Assembly (NCBI GenBank): GCA_964023205.1
Contig: OZ026851.1
Location: 18,483,528-18,547,527 of the forward strand
DNA length: 64,000 nt
Source: Lutraria lutraria
Lineage: Eukaryota > Mollusca > Bivalvia > Venerida > Mactridae
Direction of reading: 5' to 3'
Of the stretch, positions 45,050 through 56,330 are shown piece after piece. Positions within the stretch are counted from its first letter, which is position 1, and every line of letters starts with the position of its first letter. A program made the position numbers and the translations under genes. The notes under the pieces are model-generated. The model saw only the letters and a list, made by a program, of their open reading frames with translations. It was not told where the DNA came from and searched no databases.

Positions 45050-46370
45050 TAAACTATGTCAGATTAATTTTCCGAAAATTTCGTACTCTGAAAAGTTGAC
45101 TCAGTCAGGTAACATTTAGTTTCGGTTTCCGACACTTATTCAATATCATTATATGATCTATAAAAACACATTTTGGTTTGGTAAAGCCTAATCCATCGTA
45201 TAACATAATTTATTATTCAATGGTTTACCATTTCGGGAAATTTAGGGAATTTCCCAATCTAAAAATAGAATCTTTAGTTATTAATCTTCCTAGTTTGTCA
45301 AATAATGAATTTATACTCGATATGAATCAGAATATTATCCTCAAAAGTTTAAAATCAAATACTTTTCATAAAATAGTTGTTGACTCAATATAGCATCCTG
45401 CCGGTGAATATCACATAATATTCAATGGTATAATAATTATCATATAATAATTCAACTGTATAATAGCTGTCAGGTAGGGGCAGGTAATCCAAACTACCGT
45501 AAAATATGTAAATCACGTTCTGGTCTGGTTCCCAGCTTAATAGTTCCTATTGTACTATGAAAATTAGTAGTGTCAAGGGCAGGTAATCCAGATAAATTAC
45601 GTTCTATGTGATTAACTGTAACTGGTTTAGATGATTTAATTGGTTGATTTGATCTACAAGATTTTTTTTTAAATGTTTATTTAACAAAGGTATCATGTAT
45701 AGACATTTCTGTATGAAATATAATACATTTAGTAATATTGGTTTATGAATCATGGTATCCATAGCAACTACATCGTGATAGAACCGACATTAAATTCAAA
45801 ATCATTTCGTACAGGCATTTATTATGACTATACGTCTGCAAGGTCTATAATCACGTGGTTTATTGTTTTGATACCACAAGGTCGAGAACAACGGCGGCGC
45901 CCAAGAGTTCGAAAGCAAGTCGTATTTTTCGTCGAATTTCGAGTTTTTTATGTAGCCCTTGTTCCAGACAACAATTTTCTGAAATCATCGGTACAAAGAT
46001 TAGCATTGTTACTGTCGTAGTTCGTCCATAGACCATGCAGAGAAATTTGAAGTGGTCAGACTTTTTCTTTATAGTTTTTTTTTCAAATTTCTCTGCAGGG
46101 TCTAAGGACAAACTACGACAGTATTGCGTTGCGCTCTAGGTATTCCAAGAATCCCGTGATTATGTTTTTTTCTACACAGATAGACCGGTGTACGAAGTTA
46201 ATATCTGACTTACAGTTCTGACACCACTAATTTTCATAGTACGTTGGAAACTGAACTGTCGAGCTGGGAACCAGACCAAACGTGATTTGCTCATTTTACC
46301 GTGTTCTGGATTACCTACCTAAATGTTATCTGAGTATGAAATTTTCGGAAAATTTATCTGATCCAGTTTA
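45050..46370. mobile_element. Large foldback element with nested inverted repeats
   Basis: Outer arms: TCAGATTAATTTTCCGAAAA (45060) against TTTTCGGAAAATTTATCTGA (46342). Middle arms: GGCAGGTAATCCAAACTACC and CACGTTCTGGTCTGGTTCCC (45479-45532) against GGGAACCAGACCAAACGTGA and GTTCTGGATTACCTACC (46269-46318). Inner arms around 46012-46045 and 46083-46123 (GCAGAGAAATTTGAA / TTCAAATTTCTCTGC). An open frame at 45178-45393 lies between the outer and middle arms without a recognised domain. Confidence 0.65.
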
Positions 46371-47372
46371 GGTCAGAATATACCCGGAAGGAGGTTTGTG
46401 GTTATTACGCAATCTGTATTCTACGCTCAAACAGGAGCCACATCATATTTACAGGAAAATATCAACAGTTAGTTGGCTGAGATTGCGCGATAAGCGTCAT
46501 TTTAATGCTTTTTAATATTTTCTGTTCTAAACATATTACAAATGAACGCTTTTTCATTCAATAAAATATATATCATATAATAATTTATAACATTTCTATA
46601 TGTATAATTTTTTTTTTTTGGTTTCGTTATTCGGTAAAACACAATGATGTTGCATGTATTTAAGTCGAAACTGATGATTACTGTAAATGAAACGTCACAT
46701 TTGAACGACTGGACAAATTTTTAGGTCACTTTCTATTCGTGAAATCACAATTTGGGGCGATTTGTTCCTGGAAAACACCACTAGTTACGGCTGTTGAATC
46801 CAACATGGCGGTCGTGAGTGGAAAATTGTTACTTTTGAATCTCAATTAGGCTGAATTTAATGTTTCGCCAATTTTCTTAGTCAACTATTTTCACTTTTAA
46901 TCAAACATATACATTATTAAATCAAAACTTGTTGAATTAAATAAATTTCAACACAAATGTTTGTTAGTTCTTTTCTTCATTTCAAATTTAAGCTCAAACG
47001 TCAAGAATTTCTTGTGGAAGTATAAAATTCGCTGACAAATAGCTATTATTCTTCATTAAGTATTCATGAAATATGCAAGAATGGTTCAAGAACAATTAAG
47101 GATTTCATGAATTCCTTTTGAAGAGCTTACTGTAGGAATATTTGCTACGGAAAAGAATTGTCTCAATCGATAGCAAGTACTTTATGTAACAATATGAGAG
47201 AAGCAATAGCACCTGATATTTTTTGCTACAAATTTGTTCAGCTCAGAATAGTTCTATTACCAGTACATGTATATTATAATTATGAAATATTATTCATTGA
47301 ATGTTCAAGCATATGCAATGTAATATCAACTTTCACATTGTAAAATTTCTTCAATGTGTAATATAAAAACAC
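46371..47372. other. Gene-free stretch
   Basis: AT-rich with no repeat family recognised. Confidence 0.4.
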
Positions 47373-47630
47373 ATGGAGGAAAATTTTACAATATTCTTTA
47401 GTTCATTGAGGATAATATTCCGATTCATATCGAATTTTGATGCATTATTTCATAAACAGAAATGTATATCAGTCATAAAGAAAGATGAACATGTTGACCT
47501 CGTTCTATTTTTAGATTGGGAAATTCCGGAAATTTCCATTAAATATCAAGTTACACCGTTGAATATGACATTTATGTTATACGATGGACCAGGCTTCAAG
47601 CCAATCAAAATGTGTCTATCTATAGAATAA
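47373..47630 (+). CDS. Unidentified 85-residue open frame
   Basis: ATG-started frame whose second half (EHVDLVLFLDWEIPEISIKY ... MTFMLYDGPGFKPIKMC) has alternating hydrophobic residues and an L-Y-D-G-P-G segment reminiscent of a CUB-type beta-sandwich strand. The usual cysteine pattern is not clear and no signal peptide is present. It may be a decayed exon. Low support. Confidence 0.2.
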   Translation: MEENFTIFFSSLRIIFRFISNFDALFHKQKCISVIKKDEHVDLVLFLDWEIPEISIKYQVTPLNMTFMLYDGPGFKPIKMCLSIE

Positions 47631-47758
47631 TTAGATCATAATATTTATAATAATATAATATATAATACCAGAGCATGCATGAAAATGTAATAATATCATA
47701 TAATTTTTAATAAATCTATGGGATTTTCTGAAAATGAAACAGACAAGTCTTTACGTAA

Positions 47759-47932
47759 ACACTGTCAAACCTGTGTTAGTGGCCATCCTACGAATAAAGG
47801 CCATCTTAAGTATAAGGTCATTCTTTTAAAAACGCCGTTGATTATTCAGAACAAAATGATATCTGAATAAAGGCCACCTGTCAATGAAGGTCACTATATG
47901 TCTTTCCTAAGGGTGGACTTTGTTCACAGGGG
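47759..47932. mobile_element. MITE of the 'acagtcaaacctgt' family
   Basis: Left ACACTGTCAAACCTGTGTTA, right GGGTGGACTTTGTTCACAGG. Internal CGAATAAAGGCCATC and GAATAAAGGCCACCTGTCAA. Inverted ends. Confidence 0.62.
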
Positions 47933-48180
47933 TTTGTTTTGTTTTAACGCCATGACTTATCAAGTCCCTGTTCAAACGTCCGTAAACATTTAGTGTTCAT
48001 TTATTTATATAAAGAGATTCTGATTCACATTACACTTCATAACAAGTAACAGTTCCGACAAACGGATACTAATGTTAGGTTAGGCTAAACAAAATTTAAA
48101 TGTAAACCGTTAATTGACCAAAAATGGCAAATTTCTGTTCATATTAGTCTAAATATTTTTTCAGTCGGTATATTGGTAAA

Positions 48181-48537
48181 ATGGACAGGACATACGCAGA
48201 CAACACAAAGAATAGACAACTTGGTCGTGTTGGTATGCCCATTGGATCACTGCCCCAGTCACCATCGTACGTCGAAAATACTGGTACACGAAAGATGGCA
48301 CTTACTCGTACATATAGCGGTCAGCAATGTAGTACAGTCGTTGTGTCAGAGACGAGGGTATACCAAACCGAAATCAAAACTCACAGTAAGAAAACGTCTA
48401 AACCAAAACCGAAGGTATATGTTGACAACGCAGAGAACAGACGACTTGGACGAGTCGGAAAGCCGCTTGGTACGGCTGTAGTCTCTGAGGAAAGTTCAAA
48501 AGAATCATTCCTATTTTCCGCTGTTAAGTTTTGGTGA
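48181..48537 (+). CDS. Short paralogue of the repeat-kinase N terminus
   Basis: 118 residues with two good copies of the motif, T-Y-A-D-N-x-x-N-R-x-L-G-R-V-G-M-P-I-G at 4-22 and V-Y-V-D-N-A-E-N-R-R-L-G-R-V-G-K-P-L-G at 79-97. A shared linker segment V-S-E-T-R-V-Y-Q-T (55-63) matches residues 57-65 of the large gene. The 16-nt leader after acceptor TTTTTTCAG (48156-48164) differs from the large gene's leader at only three positions. The protein ends after the motif corresponding to copy 3 of the large protein (ESFLFSAVKFW), with no further repeats and no kinase. An AATAAA lies 18 bases downstream. It is oriented head-to-head with the large gene. It could be a truncated duplicate or a real short protein that competes for a partner of the kinase form; the second idea is speculation. 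Confidence 0.78.
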   Translation: MDRTYADNTKNRQLGRVGMPIGSLPQSPSYVENTGTRKMALTRTYSGQQCSTVVVSETRVYQTEIKTHSKKTSKPKPKVYVDNAENRRLGRVGKPLGTAVVSEESSKESFLFSAVKFW

Positions 48538-48554
48538 ACACAGCTTGGAAATGG

Positions 48555-48560
48555 AATAAA
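48555..48560 (+). promoter_or_regulatory. Poly(A) signal
   Basis: AATAAA, 18 bases after the stop of the short repeat-protein gene. Confidence 0.5.
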
Positions 48561-49744
48561 CCATAACTAGCAATTAAAGTTCTGCTTTTTTATGAAATCT
48601 ATTTTGAATCAAAACTGAACTACAAGCATAACAAAGCTGAACCGAAAAAGACTGACATCTCCTCCAAAGTGCGGCTTATAATTAACACCAAAATAATGGT
48701 CAGGTGACCATTCAAAACATGAATATTTAACTCTTTATACTTATGTGGCAGAATGGACCTTTTTTGTATTTTTATACATCACATCTATGATCAATTATTA
48801 TTTCAGTATGTCCTATTTTATTCTACACAAATATGTACAGTGTATAAGGACATTTTTCACTTTACACATGTTTATTCATAAAATCATTCAACAGTTTTGT
48901 TAACATTATCTAGTTATTGGGGTGTCCAAGGTCTTTTTATTCGTTTGATATACTTAAAACTTACAATTACATTGTTTATAACCATTAGTTTATGTATTAC
49001 ACTGTACATGTTTTATAATACCCCTTTGTCATTAAAATGGCATTAAATTAAAGGTTTTATCTTGACCAGAGTTCTAAATTCATCGATTAAATTATTACAT
49101 TTCTTTCATTCTAAATAATGGTCTTTATATAATACTGATCCAGGTTTTAGGTTTGCTCAGAATTGTTTATCATTTAACTTGTTTTAATTCTAAAATGTGG
49201 TTAATTATCAATCGCAAGTAAAAACATCATTAAACCCAGAAACTGTTTCGTTATATATTTAGTTAGTTAGTTAGTTAGTCTTCTTAGTAACAGTAGAACC
49301 AGGGAACTTTTGACACCCTGTGTTAATAATCAAAGCTCTGACGGTTCTGCTGTTGTTCGGAACTACAAAGAAGTCAAAAGTTGAATTTCTTTGTAGGGTG
49401 AGTTTTGGAAAATGAACGATAGTTCGCGCATGGATTTTGTACTACGAACACTTTTCTACACCGGCTATATGCAGTTGTTACAGTTGTTCCCGCTCCATGT
49501 GCTGTCAGTACTTTGATTTATGTTTCCCATCTGATCACCAAAAGTAGTTCAGCAATTAGGATAATATTATATAGTCTACATTACCTGCCTCTTTGTATAC
49601 TCAACTTATGCAGAATGTAATATATCATACATGAAGACATGCTCGAAGAAAAAGTTACAAGTTATAAGCATTAAATTAATCGATTAAAACTTTCCGATGA
49701 ATCACTTTTTCTAGAAGAATTATACTTATGAGTTTTAGTTTATT
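48561..49744. other. Gene-free stretch
   Basis: Includes a (TTAG)n microsatellite of about five units at 49259-49279 and a weak inverted pair around 49350-49395 (CTACAAAGAAGTCAAAAGTTG / AATTTCTTTGTAG). No kinase-like remnant was found downstream of the paralogue. Confidence 0.45.
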
Positions 49745-50215
49745 ATAGCTGTTGGCGAGTATATAGTGTAGTGTCTATTACTAGTTTGGCTAATCCTGGC
49801 CATTTGATTGGCTAATGGTGATGACTGAATCTATTAATAATTTACAGGTAAGTAAATCATGAAGGCATTGCCTAGATAAGTTGTTGTGTGGCTATTTGAA
49901 GTTCAATGTGCTTGTATGATAGTGCTCAGATTTATGGTGAATTCGTTAACATTTAGGGTTGATTCTATTTAATTGATGTAGGGTATGATATAACCATGTG
50001 CCTGTGAACTATATGCATGAATGTATTCATTTGTCAAATACTCATGATTGTTATCATGTAAATAGGTTATACTCTCCATAATGGAGGATTGAATAACATA
50101 ATTATACAGTCAATATCCTTTATGAAAAAAGCAACTTCACACAAAAAACATGAACCAATATGCTTCTTGTAATTCGTCTACCTATAACGTTTTGTTATAG
50201 TTTTTCTTGTTACGA
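49745..50215 (+). mobile_element. Family C element, short copy
   Basis: From TATAGCTGTTGGCGAGTATA to CTATAACGTTTTGTTATAG. Mirror of 29442-29912 over nearly the full length. Confidence 0.72.
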
Positions 50216-50331
50216 CTGTTTGGTATTGCTCGTTTACGATATTGCATAGCCATATGATTTTGACTTATATGCACGTAATATTTGAATTTGTATTTAGCCA
50301 TTGAATTGAAATATTGGAACTATATTCTTAG

Positions 50332-50400
50332 GCGGAAGCTAGGTTAATGGAAGCTGTTCGGTATGCAGAAAAAGTGAAAACTGAGCGATTGTTGAAATAT
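50332..50400 (+). CDS. Possible small internal exon
   Basis: Acceptor TATTCTTAG is followed by an open stretch AEARLMEAVRYAEKVKTERL/LKY and donor G|GTAATA. The charged helical composition looks like coiled-coil coding sequence, clearly different from nearby non-coding DNA. No adjoining exons were identified. Confidence 0.25.
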
Positions 50401-50490
50401 GGTAATAACTTTATTGTTCGTACCGAAAAAAAATCACCACACAATAAAACTTAACAAAAGCATACTAACCATGTTCTGTTATCATGTACA

Positions 50491-50635
50491 TACAGTACAA
50501 CCTCTCCAGAGCGGCCCTCTCTTGAGCAACAACCTCACTTCGACAACAGCACGATTTTACTATCATTGTAACCTCTCAACAACAACATAATTTTGCTTCT
50601 CCCAAAGGGTGTTGCTTTGGAGAGGCTGCACTGTA
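50491..50635. mobile_element. MITE of the 'tacagtacaacctctcc' family
   Basis: TACAGTACAACCTCTCCAGA at the left and TTGGAGAGGCTGCACTGTA at the right, with TA at both edges. Confidence 0.75.
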
Positions 50636-50869
50636 TAAGGTTAAAGAAATGATCAAACAGAACGAACACAAACTGTTGCACTCATTTGCGAAAACTGACC
50701 AATAACTGCCAGATTTTGAAGGATTTTATAAAGGGATTGGAATGAAGCTCTCTGTACGGGGATATAAGAAAGTCGCCAACGTTTCATTACTGAATCAAAA
50801 ACTTAATATATTTGAAACAATATGATGTAAGGGAACAATTTAAGATCAAACTAATTTAAAAACAGAATA

Positions 50870-51003
50870 TACAGTACAACCTCTCCGGAGCGGCCCTCCC
50901 TTGAGCAACAACCTCCCTTCAACGGCTGCATGATTTTTCCCACTGCAAGATTTAACTATTGATTTATTCTCAAAGGGTGTTGCTTTGGAGAGGTTGTACT
51001 GTA
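50870..51003. mobile_element. MITE of the 'tacagtacaacctctcc' family
   Basis: TACAGTACAACCTCTCCGGA at the left and TTGGAGAGGTTGTACTGTA at the right, near-perfect terminal inverted repeats. Only 235 bases from the previous copy, same orientation. Confidence 0.78.
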
Positions 51004-51698
51004 ATGTTTATTTCAAATCGTATCATGTTTTTCTGGGAACGTATAGTTTATACATTTAAAAACTGTCAAACCCCGGTCTTCGACACCATCTATGAATTTA
51101 AAAAACTCCATTTTAGAGAATTGATTTTACAGCAGTTTGATTGACAGGTGATTTAAGTACGCTTGAAAGCCTGATTGTCGTCAATTAGTCTCTAATATCT
51201 ATCTAAGTAACTTAAGTTTTTATTGTCTTTTGATTGTATTTACATCAGACAAATGGATACTTAATATATAATCAAGAGAAAACATGAACGATGTTATTAC
51301 CATACTTAGAACTATCATGGGAACATTTTATTGTAGTCATTTGTGTCTACTATGTCTAACGAGTTAATAAAAAGAGAGATTTGTGAGCATGCATGGAAGC
51401 CATTTACTCTTGGAAATCGATTTTGGAATTAGACAAGGTCAAACATTTCGTGAAGGATGCTGTCCACAGAATAATAGAATATAAGACATCGATGTATTGT
51501 TATAACAATACAGTTTATTTACGCTAAGGGTCAAGGCTCCACGAGGTCACATTATTACCCCCAACCAGCCTTATCGTACGGTTTAGAATTGGCGTCATTA
51601 CGTGATTTTGTGAATTTTACTTCTGCTGTGGTCTTTTTATTTGTTCTGTTTTACATTTATTTGTTGATCGATTGAAACGAATTTTTTCCAGCTATAAC
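51004..51698. other. Gene-free stretch
   Basis: Nothing recognised; short frame 50959-51144 overlaps the MITE end. Confidence 0.4.
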
Positions 51699-52360
51699 CT
51701 CCGCCGGTTTGTTTTTGCCGCGCCGGTCTTTGGCAAATACAGCCCCCACTTTTACGCGCTTTTGAGAAACAAAAACATTATTAAATTGTAGCATTTAGTT
51801 ACTTATTAAAAAATTGTAAGTCCCATGTTTCTATCTTTACTAGTTTTCTTGAAAAATGCAAAGAAAAACTGTCTTTGCCATGGCAAAAGGCGTTTTGCCA
51901 TGGCAAATCGGTATTTTGCCATGGCAAAATGCCTTGCCATGGCCGCCATGGCCTTGCCATGGCAAAAAAATCAACACTTTTGCCATGGCAAAATTTTTTT
52001 TTATATCTAAAGAAACACTATGTAAGGGTGTGTAGGTATCATAATTAATACAATTATTATGGTTTTGATCAATAAATATGAAATTTTAAATTTTAATTTT
52101 TGCCATGGCAAAAGTTTGCCATGGCAAAATTTCCATGGCAAGCTATTGCCATGGCAAAATTTCCATGGCAAAATATTACCATGGCAAAATTGCCATGGCA
52201 AAAAATTGCCATGGCAAATTAGTCATTTAGTAAAATTAACATTGCGAAAATTAATTTCTGTACGAGATACAAAGTCAGCTGTGAGTTGGCTTAGACCAGG
52301 GCTCGCATTTATGAGGCATCATATTTTTTTCTTACAATAAAAAATCTTATCATAAGATGA
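51699..52360 (+). mobile_element. GCCATGGC-palindrome cluster element, copy 1
   Basis: Starts AACCTCCGCCGGTTTGTTTT, then CAGCCCCCACTTTTACGCGC. Two clusters (51885-51990 and 52100-52220) together hold about a dozen GCCATGGC palindromes, most extended to TTGCCATGGCAA, plus several half-sites TTTCCATGGCAA. It ends near the hairpin-like CTTATCATAAGATGA. Its mirror copy is at 60768-61478. Open frames in it consist of repeat sequence. Confidence 0.85.
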
Positions 52361-52745
52361 TTGATATTTATGCATGCACTTATATTTTATGAAAGAAAAT
52401 TAATAATTTTAATTTTAAAAAATGTTTTTAAGATATGTTGTTGCAACAGAATTTCCGGTTTTTCATTTCTCTTAAATTCTTAAAAATAAAAAGGTAGTGT
52501 TTTCTATGACGTTCGCGTCCATGCATGTGTTTGAATTTAAGAAATAAATCAATAATTCAGCGTAATACCATCTTATATTCCCCTCACCATGCAATATATG
52601 TGTTAAAATTTGCAAATTTGCCATGATGTCACTGATAATGATAGCATTGTAATACCAACAATGAGTCCTATTAGTAATTATCATATATACAGAAGGGGCG
52701 GATCCAGGTTTTCAAACTAGGGGCGTAATATTTGGGAATTGAATG
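52331..52745 (+). repeat. Interspersed repeat, direct copy 1
   Basis: From TACAATAAAAAATCTTATCA to ACAGAAGGGGCGGATCCAGG and the following 30 bases. It is almost identical to 55858-56265 in the same orientation. It appears to continue the GCCATGGC element in this copy. Confidence 0.8.
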
Positions 52746-54065
52746 CTATTTCATTAAATGAATGAATTAATTAATGGTATTTTATGTCTATAGACCCTTT
52801 CATTTAACCGATTTCATGCGCACAAGAGTTAACTCCCTTACCGGATGTGACGTCAAACGAGGATAGAAAGCTGATACAATCGATATTTTGCCGTACAGGG
52901 CGAATTCGGTTTGTTTCTCTGTTGTACAAATTACAACAAAAATTTGTGTTTTACTATATTAATAAGTTATATTGTTATCTAATTAAGAAGACAACGTACG
53001 TTCGATATTTCATATTAATATTTATAAATGGCATTTGTTCACGGATATTTTGTCCATCATTACAGGTTACAGTAGAATATATGTATAATCTTCCGAAGGG
53101 GTTTACAATGGCAAGTAAAAAATATATTTCGGAAATTTTGTGGTTTGCAATAATAAATTTGATTTGTTGAAAAGAAAAAATAATTCCATGCATAATTGTC
53201 AGCTAGTCAACTTACATATTTTGAAAAATCCACATGTTCATCTTTGTGATTTATTAGCACTTGAGTGCTTTTTTCTGTCATATTTTTGTCACTAATTTGT
53301 ATAATCCAAGCATTGTCTCTGGTATCAATTTTGTTTGATCTCAGTCCAATTTCCAGTGTTATATATTGCATGTCTACTTGTCAGAATAACGTAAAATTGT
53401 TGACACGATCCTTACTGATTACAATTAGATAAGCAATGAGATTGGGGGGAAAACGGTCAGGGGTCTAATATAGCACCCGTTGTTTACGTATGAAAATAGT
53501 TTTCACAGTCGCCTGAGGGTCAAACATGTGTTTTCAAGATGTAATCAGCGGGTGTGATAAACTAATTAAAAATAATTGGGGTCCAACAATCAATGCATTA
53601 ATTAGTGACATGAAAACGATTACCAATATCATTCTCTCTTTGTTGATTAATTCGATAAAAACATATTATTAATATCTGTTGAAAAAACTTGTGCATCTAT
53701 GAAATCATAAGACAGAATATAAATAGGCGATAGTTTGCAGTGCTTTGTACGACAATGTATGATATTTCATTGTCGTATTCTTATATTGTTTCGGTGTAAA
53801 GAAATGTCTTGAGCAAGGGTTCAAAGTTTCAAAGTTGTAGTTAAAAGTCTGAAAAATAGCCACAACCTATGTAGAAAAACATTGATAACGGATAATAATG
53901 CATTTATTTTGATATACATGTTTTTATCAGGAAGTTGGAAAAGTTGAAACTTTAATGACTTTTTTTGTGGTATAAAAATGTATGTTGTTTAAATTTTATG
54001 ACTCATTGTAGATGATCTACTTTATTAGATATCTTGATATTCTTTGAATGTTTTAATTTAGGTGT
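52746..54065. other. Gene-free stretch with one weak exon-like segment
   Basis: At 53066-53112 an ATTACAG acceptor is followed by V-T-V-E-Y-M-Y-N-L-P-K-G-F-T-M-A and a GTAAAA donor-like sequence. Too short to call. Otherwise AT-rich. Confidence 0.25.
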
Positions 54066-54250
54066 ACAGTCAAGCCTGTGTTAGTGGTCACTTCTGAATA
54101 AAGGCCATGATGTGAATGCCGAAGTCCATTCGTTTAAAGAAGTAGTTGATTAATTAAAACAAAATGACCTCTGAATGAAGACCACCTGCCAATAACAGCC
54201 ACATTTCTAAATCCCAAGTTTCTAAACTCATGAACTGTTTGGTATTTGGT
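54066..54250. mobile_element. Partial MITE of the 'acagtcaaacctgt' family
   Basis: ACAGTCAAGCCTGTGTTAGT at the left and internal GAATAAAGGCCATGATG and GAATGAAGACCACCTGCC. The right end is degraded. Confidence 0.55.
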
Positions 54251-54274
54251 CATATCAGTCAAGCTGAATTAATG

Positions 54275-54427
54275 TACAGTAAAACCTCTCCAGAGTGGCC
54301 CATTGTAGATCAACAACCTCTCTATAACAACACATTCAAAAGTTACCTAAGTTGATATTTACAACCTCTAAACAACGGCCAATATTTGCAGCTCCCACAG
54401 GGTGTTGCTCTACAGAGGTTGTACTGT
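54275..54427. mobile_element. MITE of the 'tacagtacaacctctcc' family
   Basis: TACAGTAAAACCTCTCCAGA at the left and CTACAGAGGTTGTACTGTA at the right. Confidence 0.75.
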
Positions 54428-54668
54428 ATACATGTAATGTACTGCATGTTGCTGTGAACAGTACTAGTCCTGTATTTTATGCCTGTTTAAGTTGTCTCTT
54501 CTATACATATATATATATATACATTTTAGTTGTAAGTTACTCGTGGCCTTTTGTTTCCTGTATTATGCTTTTTACATATAATAGAATGTGGGATGCCTAA
54601 TTATCTGATGGTTTTAATACTGGTTTTATTTTGTCATGGCATTGAGTTAAAACAAATCAAGCCGACAA

Positions 54669-54893
54669 GAATCAGACTTTGCGATTAATGGTGGATTGTC
54701 TGATAGACTGTGTTGGTCTGATGAAGAATCTTATCTCATCAGTTCATCCGCCTGGCAAATTTCCTCTCAGTCCAAAAAAATTTCAAGCTTGTCGAACCGA
54801 CTGTCCAAAAAGTCTCAAGCAAAATGTAACACAAGACAGAGTTATTATAACTATTACATTTGTATTAGACATTTAATTACATCAATTCAGTAG
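54669..54893 (+). CDS. Possible serine-rich terminal exon
   Basis: An open frame beginning ESDFAINGGLSDRLCWSDEE and rich in Ser/Lys afterwards (QISSQSKKISSLSNRLSKKS), ending TAG 54891-54893. Composition is protein-like, but the preceding acceptor is poor and no other exon was found. It could belong to the same unknown gene as 50332-50400. Confidence 0.17.
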   Translation, partial: ESDFAINGGLSDRLCWSDEESYLISSSAWQISSQSKKISSLSNRLSKKSQAKCNTRQSYYNYYICIRHLITSIQ

Positions 54894-55857
54894 GCTTACA
54901 CACACACAGCTATATATTTATGATAATGTGAAAATTAACAACTTGACAATGTGACATTACAATATTTGTATATCATTACATCAGTCACAAAAGTAAATCC
55001 ATGTGAAAGTTCTTCATTTTATATATTCATTGCCTTTTCCACATTATAAATTCTTTCTGCAGCAATGCTTTGAGCTTTTCTCACCTCATTTTCAGTCATT
55101 TCATCAAAATGATACTGTCCTATGAATGTACGAATGTTCAGTCTGACTCCTTTTGTCTCTTTATTTTATTGGGCAAATCTAAGGCAGAACCATCTGACTT
55201 TTCAAGAGAACTTGCTATGAAAAATCCTGGTTGTATGTTATCTGGTTAAGAATAGTCGTGATCAATCTCACTAATACCCATGTGATCTGTAAAATAAATA
55301 TGAAAAGAATATACATGTACGCAAAGCATTCACTTGATAAATCTAAACATTGGCAACATTACAGGAACATTTCAACGAATTGAAACTAACAAACAAACAA
55401 AATTTACACGCATGCTAGTGGAAAGAAATTCATATTTTAAGCATTGCTTGTTTCCCGATCCATAATTTTACTGTATCATATAAACGGACTCGAGTTTGCA
55501 GTCCGTGCGAAACAAATACGTTAAAAACTAACATACAATTGAGATCGCGAAAATATATGACAAAATCAATCCGAGGCTCGAATATTTCATATAAAACATA
55601 TAAACGGAATAATTGTTCATTACAACAACCTTGTCTTATATCTAAATATTAATTATCACCGTTTTCGTAGTAAAATACCTTTAGTTGTCATAGTTTTTGA
55701 CGATATTGATTTCCTGTTGATAAAATTGTCTTATCCACCGGTATCCTCGTATGACGTCATTCAGGGGCGACAATTCAAATTACCGCTTAATTGAAAGGGT
55801 GTATATATGATCGAGAACTTTGAGGGGGCGACCGCCATGCACGCTACCTTCCCCCGT
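54894..55857. other. Gene-free stretch
   Basis: No gene. Near 55807-55855 TATGATCGAGAACTTTGAGG/GGGCG marks a short flank repeated at 56326-56350. Confidence 0.4.
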
Positions 55858-56330
55858 CTTACAATAAAAAATCTTATCATAAGATTATTGATATTTATGC
55901 ATGCACTTATTTTATGAAAGAAAATTAATAATTTTAATTCAAAAAAAATGTTTTTAAGATATGTTGTTGCTACGGAATTCCCAGTATTTCATTTCTCTTA
56001 AATTCTTAAAAATAAAAAGGAAGTGTTTTCTATGACGTTCGCGTCCATGCATGTGTTTGAATTTAGGAAATAAATCAATAATTCAGCGTAATACCATTTT
56101 ATATTCCCCTCACCATGCAATGTATGTGTTAAAATTTGCAAATTTGCCATGATGTCACTGATAATGATAGCATTGTAATACCAACAATGAGTCCTGTTAG
56201 TAATTATCATATATACAGAAGGGGCGGATCCATGTTTTCAAACTAGGGGTGTGTAATATTTATGAACTGAATAATTGAATGCTATTTCATTGAATGAATT
56301 AATTAATGGTATTTTATGTCTATATATGAT
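55858..56330 (+). repeat. Interspersed repeat, direct copy 2
   Basis: Collinear with 52331-52745 (e.g. TATGACGTTCGCGTCCATGC in both) with few differences. It is bracketed by two copies of GAGAACTTTGAGGGGGCG (about 55815 and 56333). Confidence 0.82.

Noticed and set aside
45178..45393. 71-codon frame in the foldback element
   Set aside because: Lies between inverted arms of a mobile element, with no domain or splice support.
48540..49740. Search for a second kinase exon after the short paralogue
   Set aside because: No glycine loop, HxD or DFG-like segment was seen in any plus-strand frame; the paralogue appears to end at 48537.
51825..52340. Short frames with recurring CHGK or LPWQ peptides
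   Set aside because: Translations of the GCCATGGC palindrome cluster.
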